Source of the DNA: a candidate division FCPU426 bacterium
GTDB lineage: Bacteria > Oederibacteriota > Muellerivitia > Muellerivitales > Muellerivitaceae
Assembly (NCBI GenBank): GCA_003152075.1
Contig: PLZG01000059.1
Coordinates: 446 to 41,642 of the forward strand
Direction of reading: 5' to 3'
DNA length: 41,197 bases
The notes beneath the pieces were generated by a model, which was not told where the DNA came from, made no database searches, and worked only from the letters and a program-made list of their open reading frames with translations. The position numbers were made by a program, and so were the translations under genes. Below are positions 9,056 through 16,827 of the stretch, piece by piece. How positions within the stretch are numbered: the first letter of the stretch is position 1; the number at the start of each line of letters is the position of its first letter.

Positions 9056-9855
9056 CCACCCACGAATTCCTTTTAACCGCCTGGGATTGGAACCCCTTCG
9101 TCCTTGCCGCTTGCGTCATAACCCTCCTTCTTTACGGCCTTTCCTGCCGTTGGAAGTTTTCCGGTAAATCCTTTTTTTTCCTAGCTGGCCTTGTTTTGTG
9201 TTTCTTAGCGCTTGATTCTCCCGTTAGTCTCTTGGCGCGGGGAACCCTTTTTAGTGCCCATATGCTCCAACACCTTTTACTGGTCTTGATCGTTCCGCCA
9301 CTTCTCCTGATGGGCTTGCCTGGCAGTGGCGCCCATGGTCAAATTCCGGGACGGCTCTTGCCTTGGGGAAATAATCCCCTGATTGCCTGGTTTTCGGGTG
9401 TGGGCGCTATGTGGATTTGGCATGTGCCGGCTTTGTGCGACGCAGCTGCTTCGAATGGATCGGTGCACGTTTTACAAACCTTTTCGCTTTTATTCCTTGG
9501 TGTGCTCTTCTGGCGGCCTATCGTAAGCGCCCGGAAGGAGGACCGGCTTTCACCTTTGGCAGGGATACCCTATCTTTTCACCGCCTGCGTGGCTTGTTCG
9601 CTCTTGGGGATATGGATCAGCTTCGCGCCGGTGGGCGTTTGTCCGGTTTACATGAACCCTGTAGATCAATTAGGTATCCTGCCTATGATCAGAAACGGCT
9701 GGGGGTTGACCCCTATAGCCGACCAACAAATCGGCGGTCTTTTAATGTGGGTTCCGGCCTGTTTGATTTACCTGGGCGCCATCATGGTTCTTTTGGGCCG
9801 TTACTATCGCCGTCCGATAAAAGAAATGGAGATAAAGAATGCCCGAAAAAAATAA
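9052..9855 (+). CDS. ctaG: CtaG-family cytochrome c oxidase assembly factor (caa3 type)
   Basis: A 267-residue polytopic membrane protein of the CtaG_Caa3 family, required in relatives for assembly of caa3 oxidase, probably in CuB delivery. It has roughly seven hydrophobic segments. The family features AHMLQHLLLVLIVPPLLLMG and MWIWHVPALCDAA are clear, along with late conserved residues in DQQIGGLLMWVPACLIYLG. The His and Met residues in these helices are candidates for copper handling. Start at the ATGA overlap with the coxAC stop. It is not related to the unrelated Cox11-type CtaG. It overlaps the next small gene by 17 bases. Confidence 0.9.
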   Translation: MTTHEFLLTAWDWNPFVLAACVITLLLYGLSCRWKFSGKSFFFLAGLVLCFLALDSPVSLLARGTLFSAHMLQHLLLVLIVPPLLLMGLPGSGAHGQIPGRLLPWGNNPLIAWFSGVGAMWIWHVPALCDAAASNGSVHVLQTFSLLFLGVLFWRPIVSARKEDRLSPLAGIPYLFTACVACSLLGIWISFAPVGVCPVYMNPVDQLGILPMIRNGWGLTPIADQQIGGLLMWVPACLIYLGAIMVLLGRYYRRPIKEMEIKNARKK

Positions 9856-10060
9856 CATTGAAACCCCGCCGTTGCGCCCCGGCTGGGTCCGCGTTCCGCT
9901 GGAAAAAATGCCCAAACCTACCATTTGGCCCGCAGCCCTGGCTTTGGGAACGGTACTTCTTCTTTGGGGTTTAGTAACTTCATTCATTATGACAGTCACC
10001 GGCTTGACCCTCTTAGCTATCTCAGTGGCGGGCTGGCTGAGGGAAATGCGCCATGAGTGA
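9839..10060 (+). CDS. Small two-helix membrane protein of the oxidase operon
   Basis: A 73-residue protein with a hydrophilic, proline-containing N-terminus (residues 1-28) and two predicted membrane helices (about 29-45 and 48-63), ending GWLREMRHE. Overlaps with ctaG upstream and the Rieske gene downstream show it is translated with the oxidase. The size and WPAALALGTVLLLWG pattern resemble the small subunit-IV-like proteins seen in caa3 and bc operons. I infer an accessory oxidase subunit and cannot name the family firmly. Confidence 0.75.
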   Translation: MPEKNNIETPPLRPGWVRVPLEKMPKPTIWPAALALGTVLLLWGLVTSFIMTVTGLTLLAISVAGWLREMRHE

Positions 10061-10559
10061 AAATAACCTTCTCATTGATAGCGGGGAACGGGGGAAGATG
10101 TCGCGGCGAACCTTTTTGGAAAGATTGATTTTTATCCTCGGAGGTTTGATCTCGATGATGGTGGGAGTCCCTTTGGTGGGGTTTGTTTTCAAGCCTCTTT
10201 TCAAGGCCTTGCCCCCAGTCTGGCGTTCTGTCGGCAAAGTTGATTCGTTTAAGGTCGGTGAAACGGTGGCCGTGACCTTTCTCCAGGCTTCACCCCTGCC
10301 ATGGGCCGGGGTTACGGCCAAGACCGCCGCTTGGTTGAGAAGGGAAAGCGACAACAGTTTTACGGCTTTTTCAATTAGTTGTACCCATTTAGGTTGTCCG
10401 GTACGTTGGAGGCCCGATGCCGAGTTATTCATGTGTCCCTGTCACGGGGGTGTTTACTACAAGGATGGTTCAGTGGCCGCCGGGCCTCCGCCCAAGCCTT
10501 TGTCTCGTTATCAGGCGCGAGTCAATGAGGGCCAAGTTGAAATTTTATCCACTCTTTAA
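10053..10559 (+). CDS. qcrA: Rieske [2Fe-2S] protein of the cytochrome bc complex
   Basis: Iron-sulfur subunit that takes an electron from quinol and passes it to the c-type haem. 168 residues. The N-terminus has a twin-arginine-like motif, KMSRRTFLE, followed by one hydrophobic helix (about residues 22-48), as in Rieske proteins exported by Tat and left anchored. The cluster-binding motifs are CTHLGCPV and CPCHGGVY, giving two Cys and two His ligands plus the disulfide Cys pair. After them GPPPKPLSRY is the usual Pro loop. The start overlaps the preceding gene (ATGAGTGA). qcrB follows after 49 bases. Confidence 0.94.
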   Translation: MSENNLLIDSGERGKMSRRTFLERLIFILGGLISMMVGVPLVGFVFKPLFKALPPVWRSVGKVDSFKVGETVAVTFLQASPLPWAGVTAKTAAWLRRESDNSFTAFSISCTHLGCPVRWRPDAELFMCPCHGGVYYKDGSVAAGPPPKPLSRYQARVNEGQVEILSTL

Positions 10560-10608
10560 CGGACAAAGAATGCCCTCTAACGAACTTTTGAGCTAAAAAA
10601 GGAAAATC

Positions 10609-12027
10609 TTGTTAAAAAGAATTTTTGAAAAAACATATCAATGGCTGGAGGACCGCACCGGCCTCTTCAGCTTTATTGGACATATGGCCCGCCACCCGGT
10701 GCCCAGTGGCGCCCGCTGGTGGTACGTTTTTGGAAGCGCCACTTTATGCGCCTTCTTGATCCAGGTGGTCAGTGGGATTGCCCTGGCTCTCTACTATATC
10801 CCTTCAGCGGATGAAGCCTATGCCACCCTTAAATACATCACACACGACACGGCATTCGGGGGATTTGTCCGCGCCCTCCATTATTATGGTGCTTCCGCGA
10901 TGGTGCTGATGGTGGGGGCTCACATGGCCCAAGTGTTCCTGCAAGGCTCCTATAAGTTCCCAAGGGAAATGAACTGGCTGACAGGTGTCCTTCTTTTAGG
11001 TTTTACTTTGGTGATGGGTTTTACTGGACAAATCCTGCGTTGGGACCAAAACGCTGTTTGGACGGCTGCGGTGGCCGCCAAGCAAGCAGCCCGCGCGCCC
11101 TTTATCGGTGGCTGGCTATCCACGCTGATTCTCAGCGGTCCTACGGTGGGGGGCTCCACCCTCAGTCGGCTTTTCGTCGTTCATGTTTTTCTCATTCCGG
11201 CTTTAGTTTTTGCGTTTGTTGGGCTTCATTTGATGTTGGTTCTGCGCCATGGAATTTCAGAACCTCCAATACCGGGTCGAAAAGTGGATCCGAAAACTTA
11301 CAGGAGGGAATACGAGGATTCGCTTAAGAAAGATGGAGTTCCTTTCTGGCCCGATGCGGCCTGGCGGGACATGGTTTTCGCGGCTGTAATGGTTTTAGCC
11401 ATCGTTCTCCTGGCCATCGTTTTTGGACCACCCGAACTTGGGCATCCTCCTGATCCAAGCTTGATTGATGCAAATCCCCGGCCTGACTGGTACCTGATGT
11501 GGTATTTCGCGGTGCTCGCCCTTTTGCCTCATGGCATCGAAGGTTTTTTTATGGTTTTCGCGCCGATTATAGCTGGGGCACTTTTGATTTTACTCCCTTT
11601 TATTTCCAATCATGGGGAACGAAGTCCTAGTCGCCGCCCCTGGGCGATGGCGTTTGTTCTTATGGTTGTCGTTATGATCGGGGCTTTTTGGTGGGCAGGT
11701 GTGAAATCCAACTGGTCACCCAATTTCAACGTCAAACCCTTACCCGTTGAGGTGGTGGGCGCTGCTAACGGCCCTGTATTCGAAGGCGCCCGACTTTTTG
11801 AATTGAAGGGTTGCCTCAACTGTCACATGATTAAGGGATATGGAGGCAAACGGGGCCCGGATTTATCGGAAATAGGAAACAAGCTTTCGGCGGATCGGAT
11901 GATATTGTTGATTTCAAATGGGGCGACCAATATGCCAGCTTATGCCGCCAACCTTACCCCGAAGGAGATGGACGAGTTGGTTTCGTTTTTACAATCACGC
12001 CAATCGGATTGGGAGCCACCGAAGTAG
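10609..12027 (+). CDS. qcrB: Cytochrome b with fused C-terminal cytochrome c
   Basis: Quinol-oxidising membrane subunit of a bc-type complex, 472 residues. The N-terminal cytochrome b half has haem-ligand His residues in ALHYYGASAMVLMVGAHMAQ and RLFVVHVFLIPALVFAFVGLH. The C-terminal b half carries PDWYLMWYF, the Qo-site motif usually read as PEWY, here with Asp. A final ~100-residue domain has CLNCHMIKGYGGKRGPDL, a c-type haem site, so b and c are one chain and no separate cytochrome c1 is seen. The start is TTG at 10609, chosen because AAAAAAGGAAAA lies just before it and the protein begins in the amphipathic helix normal for cytochrome b. Ends the respiratory unit. Confidence 0.93.
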   Translation: MLKRIFEKTYQWLEDRTGLFSFIGHMARHPVPSGARWWYVFGSATLCAFLIQVVSGIALALYYIPSADEAYATLKYITHDTAFGGFVRALHYYGASAMVLMVGAHMAQVFLQGSYKFPREMNWLTGVLLLGFTLVMGFTGQILRWDQNAVWTAAVAAKQAARAPFIGGWLSTLILSGPTVGGSTLSRLFVVHVFLIPALVFAFVGLHLMLVLRHGISEPPIPGRKVDPKTYRREYEDSLKKDGVPFWPDAAWRDMVFAAVMVLAIVLLAIVFGPPELGHPPDPSLIDANPRPDWYLMWYFAVLALLPHGIEGFFMVFAPIIAGALLILLPFISNHGERSPSRRPWAMAFVLMVVVMIGAFWWAGVKSNWSPNFNVKPLPVEVVGAANGPVFEGARLFELKGCLNCHMIKGYGGKRGPDLSEIGNKLSADRMILLISNGATNMPAYAANLTPKEMDELVSFLQSRQSDWEPPK

Positions 12028-12082
12028 AAAGTTCCCATTGGTGGGCCTATCTGCCCTTGGTTTTTAAGGAGATTGGACGCGG

Positions 12083-12799
12083 ATGAGAAAAAAACCTATT
12101 ATCCAAACGAATAAAACCGAAGCGCACCGAAGCGGACGTGTGGGGTGGTTGCGCGCCGCGGTGCTGGGATCGGACGACGCGATCGTATCGACGGCCAGCC
12201 TGATGATTGGCGTCGCGGCGTCCTCGGCGTCGACTGGCGCCATACTCGTCGCCGGCGTGGCGGGACTTGTCGCGGGGGCGATGTCGATGGCCGTGGGCGA
12301 ATTTGTTTCAGTCAGCTCCCAACGGGACGCGGAGCGGGCGGACATCAAGGTTGAAAAGCGGGAGCTCGCGAGCCGGCCGCAGGCGGAACTGCGGGAGCTC
12401 GCGATGATTTATATGAAGCGGGGAATCCAAAAGGGCCTCGCGATGAAAGTAGCAAGGCAATTGAGCGCCCACGACCGGCTTGGCGCGCATATGCTTGATG
12501 AGCTTGGGATCAAAAAAAAATCCCTCTCCCGCCCCATGCAAGCGGCATGGATCTCAGCGGCAAGCTTTGCGACATTCGCCATGATCCCCATCGTAGGTCT
12601 TCTCGTCTCGCCGGTTAAGGTGCATATCCCCGTGATCGCGGCACTTTCGTTAGTGAGTCTCGCGGTTCTTGGCGCTCTGGGGGGCCATCTCGGCGGAGCG
12701 CCGCTGGGGCGCGCTACCTTGCGGGTTTTCCTGGGGGGAGCCCTCGCGATGACCGTAACTGCCGTCATCGGCCGAATTCTCGGGGTGTCCATTGGGTAG
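12083..12799 (+). CDS. VIT-family (VIT1/CCC1-like) transporter
   Basis: A 238-residue membrane protein of the VIT1/CCC1 family, whose members move Fe2+ or Mn2+ out of the cytosol. It shows the paired features AAVLGSDDAIVSTASLMIGV (first helix with acidic residues) and AGAMSMAVGEFVSVSSQRDA (second helix with Met and Glu). A charged cytoplasmic segment (about residues 80-150) and three C-terminal helices follow. The substrate is inferred from the family. It begins 55 bases after qcrB, with AAGGAGATTGGACGCG before the ATG. It is probably a separate unit but could be read through from the respiratory genes. A hairpin with a T-rich tail follows. Confidence 0.9.
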   Translation: MRKKPIIQTNKTEAHRSGRVGWLRAAVLGSDDAIVSTASLMIGVAASSASTGAILVAGVAGLVAGAMSMAVGEFVSVSSQRDAERADIKVEKRELASRPQAELRELAMIYMKRGIQKGLAMKVARQLSAHDRLGAHMLDELGIKKKSLSRPMQAAWISAASFATFAMIPIVGLLVSPVKVHIPVIAALSLVSLAVLGALGGHLGGAPLGRATLRVFLGGALAMTVTAVIGRILGVSIG

Positions 12800-12822
12800 A
12801 TTTGACGCAAAACATTAGGGTC

Positions 12823-12870
12823 AGGCCCCCGCCTCAGAAAGCGGGCCTCTTTGTAACTTTTTTTGGTTTT
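12823..12870 (+). terminator. Candidate rho-independent terminator after the VIT gene
   Basis: AGGCCCCCGC pairs with GCGGGCCT (two C residues bulged) around a CTCAGAAA loop, followed by a T-rich stretch ending in seven T. It lies between convergent genes, 24 bases after the VIT stop. Confidence 0.5.
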
Positions 12871-12899
12871 TTCTGGAGTTCGCCAATCGATTAGCTTCT

Positions 12900-13088
12900 T
12901 TAGCGCCAAAGAATCCAAGCCAGCAACGAAACAATGACGAGGGTTAAACACCCGACCAAGATTCTTAAGGATTTGACCTTTCTTTGAAGGTCACGAATCA
13001 CCTGGTTATCTTTCCAATTTTTATAAATCTCGAATCCCTGAAAAAGAAGGGGGCTGATAACCCTGAATAAAGAACCTAGGCTGAACAT
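12900..13088 (-). CDS. Small membrane protein, function unknown
   Basis: A 62-residue protein not matched to a family. The N-terminus is moderately hydrophobic (MFSLGSLFRVISPLLFQGF), the middle is charged and helical (DNQVIRDLQRKVKSLR, possibly a short coiled coil), and the C-terminus is one clear membrane helix ending LLAWILWR. GGGAG lies 8 bases before the ATG, which supports translation. It is converging with the VIT gene and sits 160 bases downstream of the leftward pirin gene, so it may belong to that transcript. Confidence 0.55.
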   Translation of the reverse strand: MFSLGSLFRVISPLLFQGFEIYKNWKDNQVIRDLQRKVKSLRILVGCLTLVIVSLLAWILWR

Positions 13089-13247
13089 CTTGCTCGCTCC
13101 CTGTGAAAATCCGTCGGAGATTAATTTGAGGAAAAAATCGCCTCTTTTTGCGGCTCTTTTCCGGTTCTTGGTGGTTCACTGGGGCCCTGCCCACGGAGAG
13201 CCACGAATCCTAAGCTTTGTTTACCCATCCTTTGGAGGGGACGCCTT

Positions 13248-14003
13248 TCATCCCCGGTTAGAAGCCGGGGAAGTCAATGCTTCGGCCTTAACCTCCGACT
13301 TGGCCAGGTCAAAGAGAAGAATCTCGGTCGCTTGTTCGGCGGCGATGGAGACGGAACTTTCGTCGGAAAAACCGGCGCCATCCCCCGTCTGAAGGTGAAG
13401 ACCGTTCGCAAGGATCCCGCCTTTTACCACGTGAAGCCAGGCGTTTCGACCGGGGTTCAGCTTATGCACCAGGTGTTGCCCGGCACGAATGACCGCTGAA
13501 TACATAAAAACGTCCTGTTGGATGGGAAGGGAAGCCGCCCTTCCGTCCGGGGAGGCGATCAGCTTTAAAATTCCATGCCGGTCCGCGTGGGTAAAGAGTT
13601 TTTTTCTTCCTCCCGGCTCCATCGAATTAAAATCCGCGGTAAACCCGCTTTGAAAGACATGCGTATAGCCGGAGAGTATGGCGTTGAAATTGTATTCGTG
13701 ATCCTCGGGAGAAACGTTGATCCTGTGGAAATCCCCCTCCTCCAGCATATCGCTTCTTTCCAACGGGCCGTGATAGATGATCACGCCTTCTTCGACATAG
13801 GTCACGATCACCATGGCTTTGTGCGTGTGGGTGTGGAGCATGATTGTCCTGCCGTGGGGAAGGATTTCCTCGTTGAGCATTTTGAGTGAGCCGAAACCGT
13901 CTCGCAGGCGATCAGCCTTGTTTTCCCTGTCAAAGGTCATCCAAGTGGTTTGATTCTCCTTGCCGGTGTGACGGCGTTCCGCTGATCTCCTTACGGTAAG
14001 CAT
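13248..14003 (-). CDS. Pirin-family bicupin protein (YhhW-like)
   Basis: A 251-residue two-cupin protein of the pirin family. The N-terminal cupin has GFGSLKMLNEEIL and LHTHTHKAMVIVTYVEEG, with the metal-binding HTH pair. The C-terminal cupin is GRNAWLHVVKGGILANG. Relatives bind Fe or Ni, and some act as quercetin dioxygenases or stress-linked regulators; the activity here is not evident. It starts 15 bases after the DUF4403 stop, so it is the last gene of the leftward cluster. The final codons (SPASNRG) are written by a palindrome of the local repeat family, so the C-terminus may have been altered by repeat insertion. Confidence 0.88.
   Translation of the reverse strand: MLTVRRSAERRHTGKENQTTWMTFDRENKADRLRDGFGSLKMLNEEILPHGRTIMLHTHTHKAMVIVTYVEEGVIIYHGPLERSDMLEEGDFHRINVSPEDHEYNFNAILSGYTHVFQSGFTADFNSMEPGGRKKLFTHADRHGILKLIASPDGRAASLPIQQDVFMYSAVIRAGQHLVHKLNPGRNAWLHVVKGGILANGLHLQTGDGAGFSDESSVSIAAEQATEILLFDLAKSEVKAEALTSPASNRG
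13252..13270. repeat. Palindrome of a REP-like repeat family
   Basis: CCCCGG, a 7-base spacer, then CCGGGG. Together with the preceding CCCATCCTTTGGAGG it resembles the larger hairpin block near 25.0-25.1 kb. It overlaps the end of the pirin gene. Confidence 0.45.
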
Positions 14004-14018
14004 TTTATTCCTTTTCCG

Positions 14019-15137
14019 TTATTTCCAGATAACCTCAAGGGTCGCGGTCCCCTTGAGGGAAACGCGGGCCTCAAGCCCCTTGTTGTCCGCGTAACCGTCC
14101 AACACCTCGAAAGAATTCACCTGGGTCCTGACATGGGCAAAGCGACCCAAAGCCCTGTTTAATTTCTTATTCATTTTATCTTTAAGTATGTCCATCTTTG
14201 AGCCGACGGGCACGACGGCAATGCGGCGCAATTGGTCCCTAAAATCCGATTTCAAGACAAAATCCGCAATTTGAAGCAGCAAGTCGTTGGACTTGATGTC
14301 GTATTCCAGATCGGGCAAATCGAAAACCCGCCGTTTCGGTAGATAACGGGGAGTGCCCCGGAGATAAAGGATCAAATATCCTGGCTTGCTGTCCAAAGTG
14401 ATGACCGGGGGATTGTAGTGTAGCTTCGCCTCGACGATCACTTTGCCGCCCGATCCGTATACCCGGAGTCCCACGATGGTCAGTTTTCGGTCTCCTGAGC
14501 CCGCCAAAACCTTTCCCATGATCTTCATCCGGGGGTCCCGGAAATAGCGGTTGGCGTCCTCATAATTAATGTGGGTATTGGTCATGGCCTGGAAGATTCC
14601 CGGCCCAGGCTGGAAGGGCTGAAGGGGTGGCATCGGTACGGGAGTGGTCAGGGGCATGGGTCCGAAAAGTATCTCGGGAGAGGCGACCATTTCCAAAACA
14701 GCGTGCATGGTTGAGGCTTGCTTCAGGTCGGTCCTCATCTTCCCGACGCTTAAGGATTGGGGCCGGACTAAAAGCCAGAGATCCTTATCCATGCGGATAG
14801 GCGATTCCATCTTCGCCCAGAGAGCCTTCATGCGGGATTTCAAAATGGTTTCCTGCGCAATTTGCTTCAGCCCGCCCTTGACCAGGTCGGCGATATGGTG
14901 GAAGGCGTCACCTCCGGGGGGAAAGGTCACCACCACCGGCAGGCGGATTAGCCCGGGTTTGACGGGCGGGAAGCACCTGGCTGGCGGCGGCAGTACCATT
15001 ACTTTTACATCCGCGTTGCGCGATGGAACGGTGCCGCATCCGGCGACCCAAAGGGACAGGAGGATAAAAAGAAGGCCGCGCCCCAGCCTGGTTTGACCCA
15101 ATCCAAAGGGGAGCTTCTTATGGCTCAATTGATCCAC
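14019..15137 (-). CDS. DUF4403-family lipoprotein
   Basis: A 372-residue protein with an N-terminal export signal and lipobox (LLSLWVAGCGTV), so probably a lipoprotein in the cell envelope. The body matches DUF4403 in its overall pattern. A central beta-rich part contains YLRGTPRYLPKRRVFDLP, then DLEYDIKSNDLLLQIADFVL, where an extracytoplasmic lipid- or small-molecule-binding fold is expected. The function is unknown. The basic lead-in before the signal is long, so a start nearer GRGLLFILL is possible. It lies 52 bases after the response regulator and 15 bases before pirin, in the same leftward unit. Confidence 0.8.
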   Translation of the reverse strand: MDQLSHKKLPFGLGQTRLGRGLLFILLSLWVAGCGTVPSRNADVKVMVLPPPARCFPPVKPGLIRLPVVVTFPPGGDAFHHIADLVKGGLKQIAQETILKSRMKALWAKMESPIRMDKDLWLLVRPQSLSVGKMRTDLKQASTMHAVLEMVASPEILFGPMPLTTPVPMPPLQPFQPGPGIFQAMTNTHINYEDANRYFRDPRMKIMGKVLAGSGDRKLTIVGLRVYGSGGKVIVEAKLHYNPPVITLDSKPGYLILYLRGTPRYLPKRRVFDLPDLEYDIKSNDLLLQIADFVLKSDFRDQLRRIAVVPVGSKMDILKDKMNKKLNRALGRFAHVRTQVNSFEVLDGYADNKGLEARVSLKGTATLEVIWK

Positions 15138-15189
15138 GGCGGTTGTTTCCTGTCTTTTTATTTACTCTCATAATCGTCAGGCCGCAATC

Positions 15190-15594
15190 CTATTTCTTCG
15201 CGGCAACCTTTTCCCCTTCGCCGATCCTCAAAATCTCACGGATCTTTTCCTTGAGGATCTTCATGTTGACGGGTTTCTGGAAAAAGTTTTCAATCTTGAT
15301 GACCTTCTCGTTGAAATTTCCGACCATTTCCTTGTAATAACCCGATATCACAATGACGGGCAAGGCAGGATATTTTTGCTGAATAATTGAAAGGGCGTCC
15401 AAACCGCTGATGGGACCCATTTTCAAATCGGTGATGAGCAAATTAACCGGTGTGTCACTTAACTCGGCCAGCATCCTGGAGCCGCTTTCGACCAAAATCA
15501 ATTTGTAACCTTCCGCTGAGAGGGCTTTCTGATAAATCTTCCGCTCGCTCGGTTCATCTTCCGCAATCAATAAGGTGAAATCCGAAGTCCTCAT
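15190..15594 (-). CDS. Receiver-only response regulator
   Basis: A 134-residue CheY-like receiver domain with no output domain. The acidic pocket is E12/D13 (LLIAEDEPS), the phosphoacceptor is D56 (LLITDLKM), the switch Ser is S84 (VIVISGYY) and the conserved Lys is K107 (FFQKPV). An upstream ATG at 15627 would add 11 residues, but AGGGG sits 7 bases before the chosen start. No histidine kinase is encoded nearby, so it must take phosphate from, or pass it to, proteins elsewhere. It sits between a Cys-rich membrane protein and a DUF4403 lipoprotein, probably in one operon. Confidence 0.9.
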   Translation of the reverse strand: MRTSDFTLLIAEDEPSERKIYQKALSAEGYKLILVESGSRMLAELSDTPVNLLITDLKMGPISGLDALSIIQQKYPALPVIVISGYYKEMVGNFNEKVIKIENFFQKPVNMKILKEKIREILRIGEGEKVAAKK

Positions 15595-15671
15595 TAAACG
15601 CCCCTTTTTTTTATTAAACAAACGCATGAACCAGCAACCCTGGTCATTCTTAGCCCCTAAGCTTTTCGGTT

Positions 15672-15971
15672 TTAATTTTTTGTGTCAGGTGGTTCCTGAT
15701 ATTGCGTCACCGGCGAACCGTAATAACAGCGTCCGCCATTTTTTCCATAGAAATGCCTGTGAATACAGAAGCTGAAGGCGGCGGATATTACCAAGCCCAG
15801 GATCAGCCCTTTCCAGAAGGCGCCGCAATGGCAACAACCCCTCAGGCCAGTCCCGCAGACATGGTTGGCGCAGGCTTTGCCTTCGCCTTGCGTTTGGAGT
15901 CCCTTGACGGTCTCATACCGTAATTTTTCCTCGGCGATGATGCGTTCTTTTTCCTCGTGCGAGAGTTCCAT
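15672..15971 (-). CDS. Small Cys-rich single-pass membrane protein
   Basis: A 99-residue protein with a charged helical N-terminus (MELSHEEKERIIAEEKLRYE), a Cys-rich stretch (CANHVCGTGLRGCCHCG, about residues 34-50), one membrane helix (about 53-70) and a short His/Tyr/Gly tail. The CxxxxC and CCxC spacing suggests metal or redox binding, which is inference. AAGGAA lies just before the ATG. A sigma-54-type promoter is 70 bases upstream, so this is the first gene of the leftward cluster with the response regulator, DUF4403 and pirin. I do not recognise a named family. Confidence 0.7.
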   Translation of the reverse strand: MELSHEEKERIIAEEKLRYETVKGLQTQGEGKACANHVCGTGLRGCCHCGAFWKGLILGLVISAAFSFCIHRHFYGKNGGRCYYGSPVTQYQEPPDTKN

Positions 15972-16040
15972 GGTCTTCCTTAAAATTTTTTATGAGTTTC
16001 AATTCAAGTCATGTTTAAACATTTGAAGGTAATAAGAAGA

Positions 16041-16054
16041 GCAAGAATCAAGCC
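16041..16054 (-). promoter_or_regulatory. Sigma-54 (-24/-12) promoter of the leftward cluster
   Basis: On the minus strand it reads GGCTTGATTCTTGC. GG and GC are spaced exactly as in sigma-54 promoters, with the TTGC element intact. It lies 70 bases before the start of the 99-residue membrane protein. It differs from the promoter at 34150 at one position. Confidence 0.7.
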
Positions 16055-16107
16055 CCGGGCCCGCAAAGGTTTTCGGCTTTATTGACAGTTTTTTTCCGGA
16101 AAAGGGA

Positions 16108-16139
16108 ATCAAAATGAAAGGGATGATTATCATTTTGAT
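16108..16139. promoter_or_regulatory. Inverted-repeat upstream activator site, copy 1
   Basis: ATCAAAATGA at 16108-16117 and TCATTTTGAT at 16130-16139 form a perfect 10-bp inverted repeat with 12 bases between. It lies 54 bases upstream of the minus-strand sigma-54 promoter and 127 bases before sodC on the other side, so it could serve either. Confidence 0.65.
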
Positions 16140-16266
16140 CGTTCGATAAAAATTTTCCTGTTTTTAAAAAGAACCCGCCCGCTGTATCAATCCGTTTTCG
16201 GCTAAGCGTAAGATGATTGTCCACATCCCGGGGGCAGGGAATAAATTCCAGGAAAGAAGATTTGAA

Positions 16267-16827
16267 ATGAAAAAAATGATGACGGCTTTGTACTTGCTTT
16301 TCTCCCCCGGGATGGTTTGGGCCGATGGGACGGCTAATATCCCCGTATCCCCCCGGATAGCGATGTGCACCCTGTCGCCCGCTTCCAACAGCCAAGCGAT
16401 GGGTTGGGTTAAATTCACCCAACGGAAAAGTTATGTGAGGGTTGAGGGCGAAATCACGGGATTAACACCGGGCAAGCACGCCTTTCATGTTCATGAGAAG
16501 GGCGATTGTTCGGCTCCGGACGCGGTCTCGGCCGGCGGGCATTACAACCCCACCGACAAGGTCCACGGAGCCCCTACCAGCAAGGACCGCCACGTCGGGG
16601 ATTTGGGAAATATTATGGCGGATAAGGATGGGACCGCGAAATTCAAGTTCACGGACAACGTCATCCGGCTTACAGGCGCGAATTCCATACTGAACAAGTC
16701 CCTGATTATCCACGAGGATAAGGATGATTTGAAAACCCAGCCCTCCGGGAACGCGGGCAAGCGGGTCGCTTGCGGTGTCATTCGATTGTTGATGAAACAA
16801 CCAGGCTTAAAAGGAGATGGAACATGA
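16267..16827 (+). CDS. sodC: Cu/Zn superoxide dismutase
   Basis: Periplasmic enzyme that dismutates superoxide to O2 and H2O2. 186 residues with a short signal peptide (MKKMMTALYLLFSPGMVWA). The metal ligands are visible: HAFHVHEKGDC (two copper His), GHYNPTDKVHG (bridging and zinc His), RHVGDLGN (zinc His and Asp) and IIHEDKDDL (copper His). The disulfide Cys pair is in GDCSA and VACGVI. I chose the ATG at 16267 for the signal peptide and the AGAAG before it. The longer frame from 16213 would bury the signal. It overlaps phhB by ATGA. Confidence 0.95.
   Translation: MKKMMTALYLLFSPGMVWADGTANIPVSPRIAMCTLSPASNSQAMGWVKFTQRKSYVRVEGEITGLTPGKHAFHVHEKGDCSAPDAVSAGGHYNPTDKVHGAPTSKDRHVGDLGNIMADKDGTAKFKFTDNVIRLTGANSILNKSLIIHEDKDDLKTQPSGNAGKRVACGVIRLLMKQPGLKGDGT

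Noticed and set aside
16140-16266. Sigma-54 promoter for sodC
   Set aside because: No GG-N10-GC with a TTGC-like element on the + strand between the activator site and the sodC start; the site fits the leftward promoter.
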